DNA of 64,000 nucleotides. It comes from Myxococcota bacterium. Lineage in GTDB: Bacteria; Myxococcota_A; UBA9160; UBA6930. The notes under the pieces were generated by a model. The model was not told the origin of the DNA. It was given only the letters and a program-made list of their open reading frames with translations, and ran no database searches. How positions within the stretch are numbered: the first letter of the stretch is position 1; each line of letters starts with the position of its first letter. Position numbers and translations under genes: made by a program. Shown one piece after another: positions 26,260 to 32,958 of the stretch. The stretch is from contig JANQOX010000005.1 of assembly GCA_028285625.1 (NCBI GenBank), positions 124,001 through 188,000 of the forward strand, in the 5' to 3' direction.

Positions 26260-27480
26260 ATGGCGTGGCAACCGCCGAAACGGCCGCGCTGGGCGGACCG
26301 CCTGATCGCACACGGGGAGGCGGTCGGCGGCGCCCAGCACCTGATCTCCCTCGACGCCGACGAACTGCTCGAGACGGCGTCGAAGAGCACCGGACTCGAC
26401 GACTTCGGCGACGATGATTGGCGAGAGCCCTTCGACGTGCTGCTGCGTGCCCTCGAGGGGGAGTCGAAGCTCCACCTGCTCGGACGGCTTCTCGCACGCA
26501 CCGAACTGCTGCGGACGCTCCGCAACCGGCTGCTTCTCGCCGAGTGTTGGCGCACGCAGCCCGCGCTGCTGGACGCGCCGGTCGATGCGCCCGTCTTCAT
26601 CGTCGGCAGCCCGAGATCGGGCACCTCGATCCTGCACGAACTCATGGCCACCGATCCGGCGAGCCGGGCCCCCGCCATGTGGGAGATGATGCACCCGTGC
26701 AGCGGCATCGAGACGGCCGACCTGGCCGACCGCGTCACGCAGGCCTGGCACGACCTGCAGCCCGAGTACGAGACGATGCACGCCAACTCGGGCCACCTGC
26801 CCAACGAGTGCATCTTCATCACGATGCACGCCTTCCTGTCGGACCATTGGGGTGGCTGCCACGTGGTTCCGACCTACGACCGGCACCTGGCTCGCACGGA
26901 CCAGACGCCGGCCTATCGTTACCACGAGCGGTTCCTACAGACGCTCCAGGCGAACGGCGGCGCCCGCCGCTGGCTGTTGAAGGCGCCGAGCCACCTGTTC
27001 CACCTGCAGACGCTCTTGCGCGTGTATCCCGACGCTCGGATCGTCCGCACCCACCGCGATCCCCTTCGGACACTGCCTTCGGCGATCAACCTGATGGGCA
27101 CGCTGAAGTGGATGCGCTGCGAGGAGGTCGACATGTCGGCCGCCGCGACGCTTCTGCCGCTGGGCTACGAGCACGTGTACCGGCGCGAGATCGCGCAGCG
27201 GTCCGGTGGCGAGCTGCCGGACGACCGCTTCATCGACGTGCAGTTCGAGGACATCGTTCGCGCCCCCGTGCGAACGGTGAAGGAGGTGTACGGCCGGCTC
27301 GACTGGCCGTTCACCGATGCGGTAGCGAGCCGGGTCGGTGCGTACGCGAAGGGCAAGCCCAAGGGCAGCCGCGGCGAGCACCGCTATTCGCTCGAAGACG
27401 TGGGACTCGATGCCGGCAAGGAGCGGGAACGGTTCACGTTCTATACCCGGCACTACGGGGTCGCGCTCGAATCGGCGTAG
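26260..27480 (+). CDS. Sulfotransferase family protein
   Basis: PAPS-dependent sulfotransferase (Sulfotransfer_3 type) of 406 residues. The 5'-phosphosulfate loop is VGSPRSGTSILHEL. The 3'-phosphate region is RIVRTHRDPLRTLPSAINLM, with the expected Arg and Ser. FIDVQFEDIVRAPVRTVKEVYGRLDW is the usual late family motif. The acceptor is probably a hydroxylated lipid or small molecule. The N-terminal 100 residues form a helical extension typical of the environmental group. The start ATG 26260 lies 1 nt after the stop of the DUF1214-like gene. Confidence 0.9.
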   Translation: MAWQPPKRPRWADRLIAHGEAVGGAQHLISLDADELLETASKSTGLDDFGDDDWREPFDVLLRALEGESKLHLLGRLLARTELLRTLRNRLLLAECWRTQPALLDAPVDAPVFIVGSPRSGTSILHELMATDPASRAPAMWEMMHPCSGIETADLADRVTQAWHDLQPEYETMHANSGHLPNECIFITMHAFLSDHWGGCHVVPTYDRHLARTDQTPAYRYHERFLQTLQANGGARRWLLKAPSHLFHLQTLLRVYPDARIVRTHRDPLRTLPSAINLMGTLKWMRCEEVDMSAAATLLPLGYEHVYRREIAQRSGGELPDDRFIDVQFEDIVRAPVRTVKEVYGRLDWPFTDAVASRVGAYAKGKPKGSRGEHRYSLEDVGLDAGKERERFTFYTRHYGVALESA

Positions 27481-27492
27481 GGCGAGAGCGTC

Positions 27493-28425
27493 TCAGGACT
27501 TCCGCTGATGGGAGATCCTCAATAGCGCCGCGCGCTGCTCCAGCGCATCGAGGTCGGCCAGGTCGACGGTGCCGGGCGGAAGCGCGAGGTTGCGTACGCC
27601 CGATCCCCCGACCCAGAGCTCGCAGCTCGAAGGCAGGCCCGCGCGCAGGGCGGCGAGCGTGCGATCGACCTGCGCGGGCATGGCGGTCACCACGCTGAGC
27701 GCGAGCGCAGAAGCGTTCGAGCCCTCGACCGCCGAGAGCAGGTCTTCGACGGGAAGCTCCGGCCCGAGAAAGATCGGGAGGACACCGGCACCCAGCGCCG
27801 TGAGCGCAGCGATGTGCAGCCCGATCTCGTGCCGCTCACCACTCGGGGTGGAGAAGACCACGCGGGGCCCGCCCAGGGCGAGCGCATTGGGCTGCAGCGC
27901 CGAGCCCAGCAGGGTACGCAGTACGCTCGTTCCGAGGTGCTCGGCGGCCACCTCGAGTCGCCCTTCGCTCCAACGCTCGCCCATCTCTCCCACCAGTGGA
28001 ACGACCAGGTCGCGCGCGAAGCGGCTGGGTCCGAGCGTCGCGAGCTGCATGCCGAGCAGGCGCTGAGCCTCCGGACCGTCGAGGCGCTCGAGGGCGTCGA
28101 GCACCGGGTCGAGCAGGGCCGTGGCGCGAGGCGCGGCGCCCTCGGGCTCGGCCAGCTCGCGCAGCGCCTCTCCGTCCAGCCTCGCGACCCGGCTGATGCG
28201 CTGCCCCCGATCGACGGCAGCCTTGATCAGGCGGAGTCGTTCGAGGTCCGAGCCGCGGTAGAGGCGATTGCCCCCCTCGGTCCGCAGGGGCTCGACGATT
28301 CCATACCGCCGCTCCCAGGCGCGCAGCAACTCGGGGCTCAGGCCCGTGATCCGCGCGGCGGCGCCCACCGAGTAGGTCATCTCCTCGACTTCACTGGGGG
28401 TTTCTGCGCTGCGTTGGGTCGCCAT
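27493..28425 (-). CDS. MerR-family regulator with B12-binding domain (CarH/LitR-like photoreceptor)
   Basis: Regulator of 310 residues. A MerR HTH lies at the N-terminus (YSVGAAARITGLSPELLRAW, then RRYGIVEPLRTEGGNRLY, about residues 17-60). A four-helix cap follows, then a Rossmann cobalamin domain. The cap has the light-sensor motif W-x9-E-H (Trp152, Glu162-His163). The B12 domain has E-x-H-x-x-G (His199), giving the lower axial ligand. These are the hallmarks of CarH, which uses adenosylcobalamin to repress in the dark and releases DNA in light. The promoter faces away from the fasciclin gene, so that gene and its own are the likely targets. B12 binding is inferred from the motifs. Confidence 0.88.
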   Translation of the reverse strand: MATQRSAETPSEVEEMTYSVGAAARITGLSPELLRAWERRYGIVEPLRTEGGNRLYRGSDLERLRLIKAAVDRGQRISRVARLDGEALRELAEPEGAAPRATALLDPVLDALERLDGPEAQRLLGMQLATLGPSRFARDLVVPLVGEMGERWSEGRLEVAAEHLGTSVLRTLLGSALQPNALALGGPRVVFSTPSGERHEIGLHIAALTALGAGVLPIFLGPELPVEDLLSAVEGSNASALALSVVTAMPAQVDRTLAALRAGLPSSCELWVGGSGVRNLALPPGTVDLADLDALEQRAALLRISHQRKS

Positions 28426-28459
28426 GGGACGATATTAGACGGATAGCGAACTTTGTCCA
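28426..28459 (-). promoter_or_regulatory. Promoter of the B12-binding MerR gene; predicted leaderless start
   Basis: On the minus strand TGGACA (28459-28454, 5 of 6), a 16-nt spacer and TAATAT (28437-28432) are followed by 6 nt before the ATG at 28425. The -35 overlaps a TTTGTCC word (28452-28458) that recurs at 28513-28519 beside the divergent promoter, a candidate shared operator. Confidence 0.5.
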
Positions 28460-28479
28460 TAAAAAATCCGAAAGATCTC

Positions 28480-28523
28480 TTGACGAACGACGATATCAAG
28501 ACAATAATCCGATTTGTCCGGAT
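28480..28523 (+). promoter_or_regulatory. Sigma-70 promoter and candidate operator upstream of fasciclin gene
   Basis: TTGACG (28480-28485), 17-nt spacer, AATAAT (28503-28508, 5 of 6). Directly after the -10 lies an inverted repeat ATCCG (28507-28511) / CGGAT (28519-28523) containing TTTGTCC (28513-28519). The second TTTGTCC copy, 61 bp upstream, overlaps the divergent -35 box. This is a strong housekeeping-type promoter with a likely binding site for the neighbouring CarH-like regulator. Confidence 0.6.
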
Positions 28524-28538
28524 CGAGGAGAGAAAAAT

Positions 28539-28682
28539 ATGAACAAATTCGAGACCGGATCACCTTGCGAAGCCTCAGCCAGTTCCCAGGCGCAGCGCGA
28601 CCCCTCCCCAAGACCGCGCCGCGCCACTGGGCCCCGGGTCTGCGCCGATTCCCCTCCGCGCAGGCTCGGGGCCCCTCGCTGA
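28539..28682 (+). CDS. Possible 47-residue leader ORF
   Basis: ATG at 28539 preceded by GAGGAGAG at a good distance, right after the fasciclin promoter. It encodes 47 residues ([12 protein letters not shown]...), rich in Pro, Arg and Ser, and stops at 28682, 50 nt before the fasciclin start. It is out of frame with the fasciclin gene. It could be a true small protein, a regulatory leader peptide or a chance ORF in a GC-rich leader. The ribosome-binding site is the main support. Confidence 0.3.
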   Translation: MNKFETGSPCEASASSQAQRDPSPRPRRATGPRVCADSPPRRLGAPR

Positions 28683-28732
28683 GCCAACGACCCCAAGCCT
28701 CCACTTCAAACAAGCCCGCCCGGAGACCCCAC

Positions 28733-29236
28733 ATGATTCTCAGCCGAACCATCCTGTTCTCTCTCGTCCTGGCCCTGGTGGCCGCACCCTCGATCAGCGG
28801 CAGCTACGGCGACAAGGCCGCTGCGACGCCGAAGGCCGACATCGTCGACACCGCCGTGGCCGCCGGCGACTTCGGCACGCTGGTCGCTGCCGTGCAGGCC
28901 GCAGGTCTCGTCGAGACCCTGAAGGGCGAGGGCCCGTTCACGGTCTTTGCGCCGACCGACGCTGCGTTCGCGGCCATCCCGAAGGCCGACCTCGACGCGC
29001 TGCTGGCCGACAAGGAGCAGCTCACCGCGGTGCTCACCTACCACGTCGTTCCCGGCAAGGTGATGGCGTCCGACGTCGTGACGCTGGCCAGCGCGACCAC
29101 CGTGCAGGGCCAGTCGATTGCGATCGACACGGCGGACGGTGTGCAGGTGAACGGCGCCAACGTCGTGAAGACCGACATCGTCACCAGCAACGGCGTGATC
29201 CACGTGATCGACGCCGTGATCCTCCCCAAGCTCTAG
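28733..29236 (+). CDS. Secreted fasciclin-domain protein
   Basis: Protein of 167 residues with signal peptide ([17 protein letters not shown]) and one complete FAS1 domain: [14 protein letters not shown], the H1 motif [17 protein letters not shown], and the H2 region [13 protein letters not shown] with YHVVPGKV between. FAS1 domains mediate adhesion to surfaces or matrix. A long 5' leader of about 225 nt from the predicted promoter, including a possible leader ORF, and a strong terminator after the stop make this a monocistronic gene. Divergent from the CarH-like regulator, so light or B12 status may control it. The ATG follows CGGAGA. Confidence 0.92.
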   Translation: MILSRTILFSLVLALVAAPSISGSYGDKAAATPKADIVDTAVAAGDFGTLVAAVQAAGLVETLKGEGPFTVFAPTDAAFAAIPKADLDALLADKEQLTAVLTYHVVPGKVMASDVVTLASATTVQGQSIAIDTADGVQVNGANVVKTDIVTSNGVIHVIDAVILPKL

Positions 29237-29253
29237 ATCCGAATGCGAAAGCG

Positions 29254-29297
29254 AGCCCCCGTCCCGCCAGGCGCGGGACGGGGGCTTCTTCTCTCTG
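29254..29297 (+). terminator. Rho-independent terminator after fasciclin gene
   Basis: A perfect 14-bp stem, AGCCCCCGTCCCGC (29254-29267) pairing with 29273-29286, with a 5-nt loop CAGGC and a T-rich tail TTCTTCTCTCT. It lies 17 nt after the fasciclin stop. Confidence 0.85.
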
Positions 29298-29312
29298 GAA
29301 AGGGAATCCAAG

Positions 29313-29891
29313 ATGGGCACGATCGCGTTGGGCGCACGCCCGAGCAGCGCATGGACCGACCCCCGGAAGCGAACCTTCCTGCTCCTGAACCTGGTGGGTG
29401 GCACCGCCGTGCTGGCCACCTACGTGGCAGGGCTCAGCAATCCCGCAGTGGCCGCAGGGCTCTGGGGAGGGGTGCCGGATGCGCTGCGTCCGGTCTACAC
29501 GATCAACATGTTCCTGGCGGCGGCCGGGTACTTCCTGTTCACGCCCTACATCTTCTTCCGCCTCGACCCCGAGGGCCTTCGCGCGTTCGACCGCCCGGCC
29601 TTTCGCGTGTTCACGTCTCTCTACGCGCTCGTGCTGGTCGGTTCGGCGCTCTGGCTCCCCCTCACGGGCATGCTGATCTCCGCGCCGGGCCCCGTGCTCT
29701 GGTGGGCGGTGCGTACGGCGCTGTTCGCCACGGCGATCGGCAGCGTGGGGCTGGTCGCGGCGCTGTGGACCCTCGAGCCCGAGGCCCCGCGCGGACGCGT
29801 GATGGCCACCGTCGGGCTGCTGCCGTTCTGCCTGCAGACGGCGGTACTCGATGCGCTCGTCTGGCCCGCCTTCTACCCGGTCACCTGGTAG
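29313..29891 (+). CDS. Integral membrane protein of unknown function
   Basis: Protein of 192 residues with about five hydrophobic helices. No family signature is recognised. Helix 1 has LLLNLVGGTAVLATYVAG; the loops carry LDPEGLRAFDRPAF and LWTLEPEAPRG. The ATG at 29313 lies shortly after a GGAAAGGGA site and just behind the fasciclin terminator. The next gene (outer-membrane protein) begins 4 nt after its stop, so they are probably co-transcribed. Confidence 0.75.
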   Translation: MGTIALGARPSSAWTDPRKRTFLLLNLVGGTAVLATYVAGLSNPAVAAGLWGGVPDALRPVYTINMFLAAAGYFLFTPYIFFRLDPEGLRAFDRPAFRVFTSLYALVLVGSALWLPLTGMLISAPGPVLWWAVRTALFATAIGSVGLVAALWTLEPEAPRGRVMATVGLLPFCLQTAVLDALVWPAFYPVTW

Positions 29892-29895
29892 CGGC

Positions 29896-30858
29896 ATGCG
29901 CCCTGACCGGATCGTTTCCCACGCCCTCGGGGCCGCGTCCCTCGCAGCCGGTCTGGCGTGCGGGGTCCTCTTGGTTGCAATGCCCGTGCATGCACAGGGC
30001 ACCCCGGCCGTGTCGGTGGGTTCGGCTCCGCCTCTCGGTCTCGGTTGGCGCGTGCAGGCCGGCGCCGTGCACCAGTTCGATGGGGACATCGATGGCGGGG
30101 GCCGCTTCGACGCGACCCGCGCCACCATCGACTTCTCGGCCCGCTACGCCTTCTCCGAAGGCACCTCCGTCGGTGCGTCGGTCGGCTACGGCTTCGATGG
30201 GTACGGCTTCTCGAGCGACGCACGCATCGGCGGCCGCGCACCGTGGGACGACGTCCATACCTTCCGGTTCGCGCTCCCGCTCTTCTGGGAGCCCGCCGAA
30301 GACTGGTTGGTTCTCGCCATCCCGAGACTCCGCATGAGTGCAGAGGACGCCTCGGACTGGGGCGACGGACTCACGGGCGGCGGCATCTTCGGCTTCGCCT
30401 ATCGATTCAGCGACCGCCTGCAGATCGGCCCCGGCTTCGGTGTGACGAGCGAAATCGAAGACGACGTCGAGTTCTTCCCGATCCTCGTGATCGACTGGAA
30501 GATCACCGATCGGCTGCGCTTCGAGACCGGCCGCGGGCTGGGCGCGAGCCGCGGCCCCGGCCTGCTGCTGAGCTACGAGGTCACCGAGGACTGGGACGTC
30601 TCGGTGGGATTTCGACGCGAGCGCCAGCGGTTTCGCCTGAGCAGTTCGGGCGCCACGCCCGGCGGCGTCGGCGAGGACAGCTCCTTCCCGGTGCTGGCCG
30701 GCGTCACGTGGGGCAAGCCCTGGGCCAACGTGTCGCTGCTGGTCGGCGTCGAACTCGGCGGCGAGCTTCGGATCGAGGACGCCAGCGGGCGGCGCCTCGC
30801 GAAGAGCGACTACGACCCGGCGGCCTTCGTCGGGCTGAGCGCGCGCGTGATGTTCTAG
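29896..30858 (+). CDS. Outer-membrane beta-barrel protein, DUF6268-like
   Basis: Protein of 320 residues with a signal peptide ending VHAQG. The rest has alternating polar/hydrophobic strands (RATIDFSARYAFSEGTSVG, HTFRFALPLFWEPAEDW) and ends in Phe (VGLSARVMF), as outer-membrane barrels do. The layout matches DUF6268, an outer-membrane barrel family of unknown function. The start ATG 29896 is 4 nt after the stop of the preceding membrane protein, implying an operon. Confidence 0.78.
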   Translation: MRPDRIVSHALGAASLAAGLACGVLLVAMPVHAQGTPAVSVGSAPPLGLGWRVQAGAVHQFDGDIDGGGRFDATRATIDFSARYAFSEGTSVGASVGYGFDGYGFSSDARIGGRAPWDDVHTFRFALPLFWEPAEDWLVLAIPRLRMSAEDASDWGDGLTGGGIFGFAYRFSDRLQIGPGFGVTSEIEDDVEFFPILVIDWKITDRLRFETGRGLGASRGPGLLLSYEVTEDWDVSVGFRRERQRFRLSSSGATPGGVGEDSSFPVLAGVTWGKPWANVSLLVGVELGGELRIEDASGRRLAKSDYDPAAFVGLSARVMF

Positions 30859-30910
30859 GCGGCTTCAAGTCGCGCAGAAGGCCCATCGAAGCGGGGGACC
30901 CAACCCGACA

Positions 30911-30970
30911 CCCCTGATGGGATTCCTCCCCTGGGGAACACCCTAGGGTTTTTCTGACACCACTCTGGGG
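30911..30970 (+). promoter_or_regulatory. Tandem CCC-GGG palindromes upstream of PEP-CTERM gene
   Basis: Several GC-rich dyads in a row: CCCCTGATGGG (from 30911), TCCCCTGGGGA (30927-30937) and the perfect palindrome ACCCTAGGGT (30940-30949). CACTCTGGGG follows near 30962. All lie within 110 nt of the PEP-CTERM start. They could be binding sites for a dimeric regulator or a chance product of GC content. Confidence 0.35.
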
Positions 30971-31015
30971 TTTGCCGCCACATCCACAGGAGCACCTCTC
31001 CTGGAGGCCGCTCCC

Positions 31016-31855
31016 ATGCTGGCTCGCTCGCTCCGGTTCGCTTCCGTCCTGTTCACGCTGTTGCTGTTGTCGCACGCCGCTTCGGCGTACTTCGTGCGGC
31101 CCTTCATCACGTTCGGTCCCGGCCAGACTACCGACGGGTTGATCGTGAACGGCGCGACCTCGAACACCGTGCAGTTCAACGACGCGGCGCGCTCGTCGCG
31201 CTCGACCGTCGACCTGGCGACCGGCGAGATGTCGCTCTTCGCCCAGGGCGGCGGGCCGACCGTCTCGAGCTCGGGCCAGGGAATCATGGGCGAGACGCTC
31301 AACTTCCAGGGCGGCGCGGGCACCATGGTCGATTTCGACTGGGGTCTCGAGGCCACGCTCGACGCCACGATCCTCGGGGACACGCCCAACAACTCGTTCC
31401 TGACTTGGAGCATCACCGTCGCGGTATTCGAGGCCGACCTCGTCGACCACACGAACTTCTTCGGCAACGCCCTGCAGGACGACCCGACGGACATCGCGCC
31501 GCTGTTCTTCCAGCAGGTTCTCGGCAACCGGAACAACCCGGCCGCCGACATCAACGGCTTCATCATCGACGAGTCGATCCAGGGCTCGCTCGAGCTCGCG
31601 ACGAACAACGAGACTTGGGACTTCTTCTACATCGCGGGGCTCTCCGGAATCGCCCAGAACGAGCTCAGCTCGTACGTGCTCGATGGCGAGAACACCGCGA
31701 CGGCGGGCGTCCAGGTCGAGCAGTTCGTCGAGGTCGGGTCGGGCTCGGGTGAGTTCCTCGGGTTCCCGACGTTCACGACGCCCGAGCCTTCGGCCCTGGC
31801 GATGCTGGGCTTTGCAGTGGTCGCGCTGGCGCGCGGCGCTTCGCGCCGGCGCTAG
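31016..31855 (+). CDS. PEP-CTERM sorting-domain protein
   Basis: Secreted protein of 279 residues with signal peptide (SVLFTLLLLSHAASAYF). The body is Asn/Thr/Ser-rich and beta-predicted. The C-terminal signal is TTPEPSALAMLG, a hydrophobic helix, then SRRR. It is unlike the PEP-CTERM protein at 4270 in its body but has the same sorting signal, so both should go through the same exosortase. The ATG follows CTGGAGGCCG, a fair ribosome-binding site. Confidence 0.85.
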   Translation: MLARSLRFASVLFTLLLLSHAASAYFVRPFITFGPGQTTDGLIVNGATSNTVQFNDAARSSRSTVDLATGEMSLFAQGGGPTVSSSGQGIMGETLNFQGGAGTMVDFDWGLEATLDATILGDTPNNSFLTWSITVAVFEADLVDHTNFFGNALQDDPTDIAPLFFQQVLGNRNNPAADINGFIIDESIQGSLELATNNETWDFFYIAGLSGIAQNELSSYVLDGENTATAGVQVEQFVEVGSGSGEFLGFPTFTTPEPSALAMLGFAVVALARGASRRR

Positions 31856-31957
31856 CGCGGGGGAGGGCGGCGGGGGCCCGTTTCGGCTCCCGCTGCCCAG
31901 CTCCGTCGCTCAGGGTCGTCCCACGCCCGGCCGAACAGCTCCCCCAGGAGCGGTTCC

Positions 31958-32938
31958 ATGCGCGACGGACGAAGCAGATGCGCCAGGGCCGCTCTGGCGT
32001 GGCTGCTGGGCACCCTCGGGCTCGCCTGCGGGGTGCTGCCCAACTTCAACGCCACCATCGACGTGTCGGGAACGGTCCGCGGTGAAGACGGCCGGCCCCT
32101 GGGCGGGGTCGTGCTCGACGCTCGCGCCAGCCGCTTCGATCTTGCGTCCGAGTCCTTCTCGTCGAAGGCCGAGAGCCGGTTCGAGCTGCGCGAGGGCCGG
32201 TTCGCATTCTCGTGTCGAAGCTGCTCCGGTGCGGTGCTGCACTTCAGCAGGGATGGCTACTACTCCGAGACGCTGCGCCTCGCCGTCGAGAAGCAGGTGG
32301 AGGGCACGGGTCGCTTGGCATCCGAAGCGGCCCAGAACCTGCGCCGCGACGATCTCGAGATCGTGCTGCGAAGCGCCGCCAACCAGGTCCAACTGGTGCG
32401 ATACGAGGCGTTCGTGCAGTCGGCTGCCGACGGGCCGCGCCGCGTGGCGGCGCTGCGACGCGATCTCGGCAGTAGAGGCGTCGCGTTCGATCGGCTCGAC
32501 GCACCGCCCTCTCGCGAGGCCAGGTACCTGCCGGGCTACGTGCAGCTGCTCGCGGCCGTCGATGCAGACGGCGCCCTCGCGGCCGAGCCGCTGCCGGACG
32601 TGCCCGGCGCACGCATGCGCTTCCCGATGCCGCCCACGCTCGACTTCGGGCCCGCCGGTGGAGGCGTCGTCGTGCACCGCCATGCCGGCGGCAACCCCGC
32701 CGAGGTCTATCGCGAGATGCGCACCGCACCCAAGGACGGCTACGTCGACGCCCTCGTCCTCGACCCGCCTGCCCGCGGCGACGTCACCTACTTCTACTTC
32801 CGGGTCGGCGACCGCTACGGCAAGGGCCGGGCGGTGTCGCCGTCGTTCGACCAGGAGGACGGCGAGGAAGTGGTGGCCGCCTACGTCGAGCTTCGCCTCA
32901 ACCCCACCGGCGACCGCAACGTCGAGACTTCGCGCTGA
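31958..32938 (+). CDS. Lipoprotein with carboxypeptidase-regulatory-like domain
   Basis: Protein of 326 residues with signal and lipobox (LGLACG). The first domain (DVSGTVRGEDGRPLGGVVLDARA, about residues 36-110) looks like a CarboxypepD_reg or transthyretin-like beta sandwich. The second part has no recognised family; the end (RGDVTYFYFRVGDRYGKG) suggests another beta domain. Probably a surface or periplasmic lipoprotein. It follows the PEP-CTERM gene on the same strand with a 102-nt gap. Confidence 0.72.
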   Translation: MRDGRSRCARAALAWLLGTLGLACGVLPNFNATIDVSGTVRGEDGRPLGGVVLDARASRFDLASESFSSKAESRFELREGRFAFSCRSCSGAVLHFSRDGYYSETLRLAVEKQVEGTGRLASEAAQNLRRDDLEIVLRSAANQVQLVRYEAFVQSAADGPRRVAALRRDLGSRGVAFDRLDAPPSREARYLPGYVQLLAAVDADGALAAEPLPDVPGARMRFPMPPTLDFGPAGGGVVVHRHAGGNPAEVYREMRTAPKDGYVDALVLDPPARGDVTYFYFRVGDRYGKGRAVSPSFDQEDGEEVVAAYVELRLNPTGDRNVETSR

Positions 32939-32958
32939 GCCGGGGCGCCGGCACGGCG

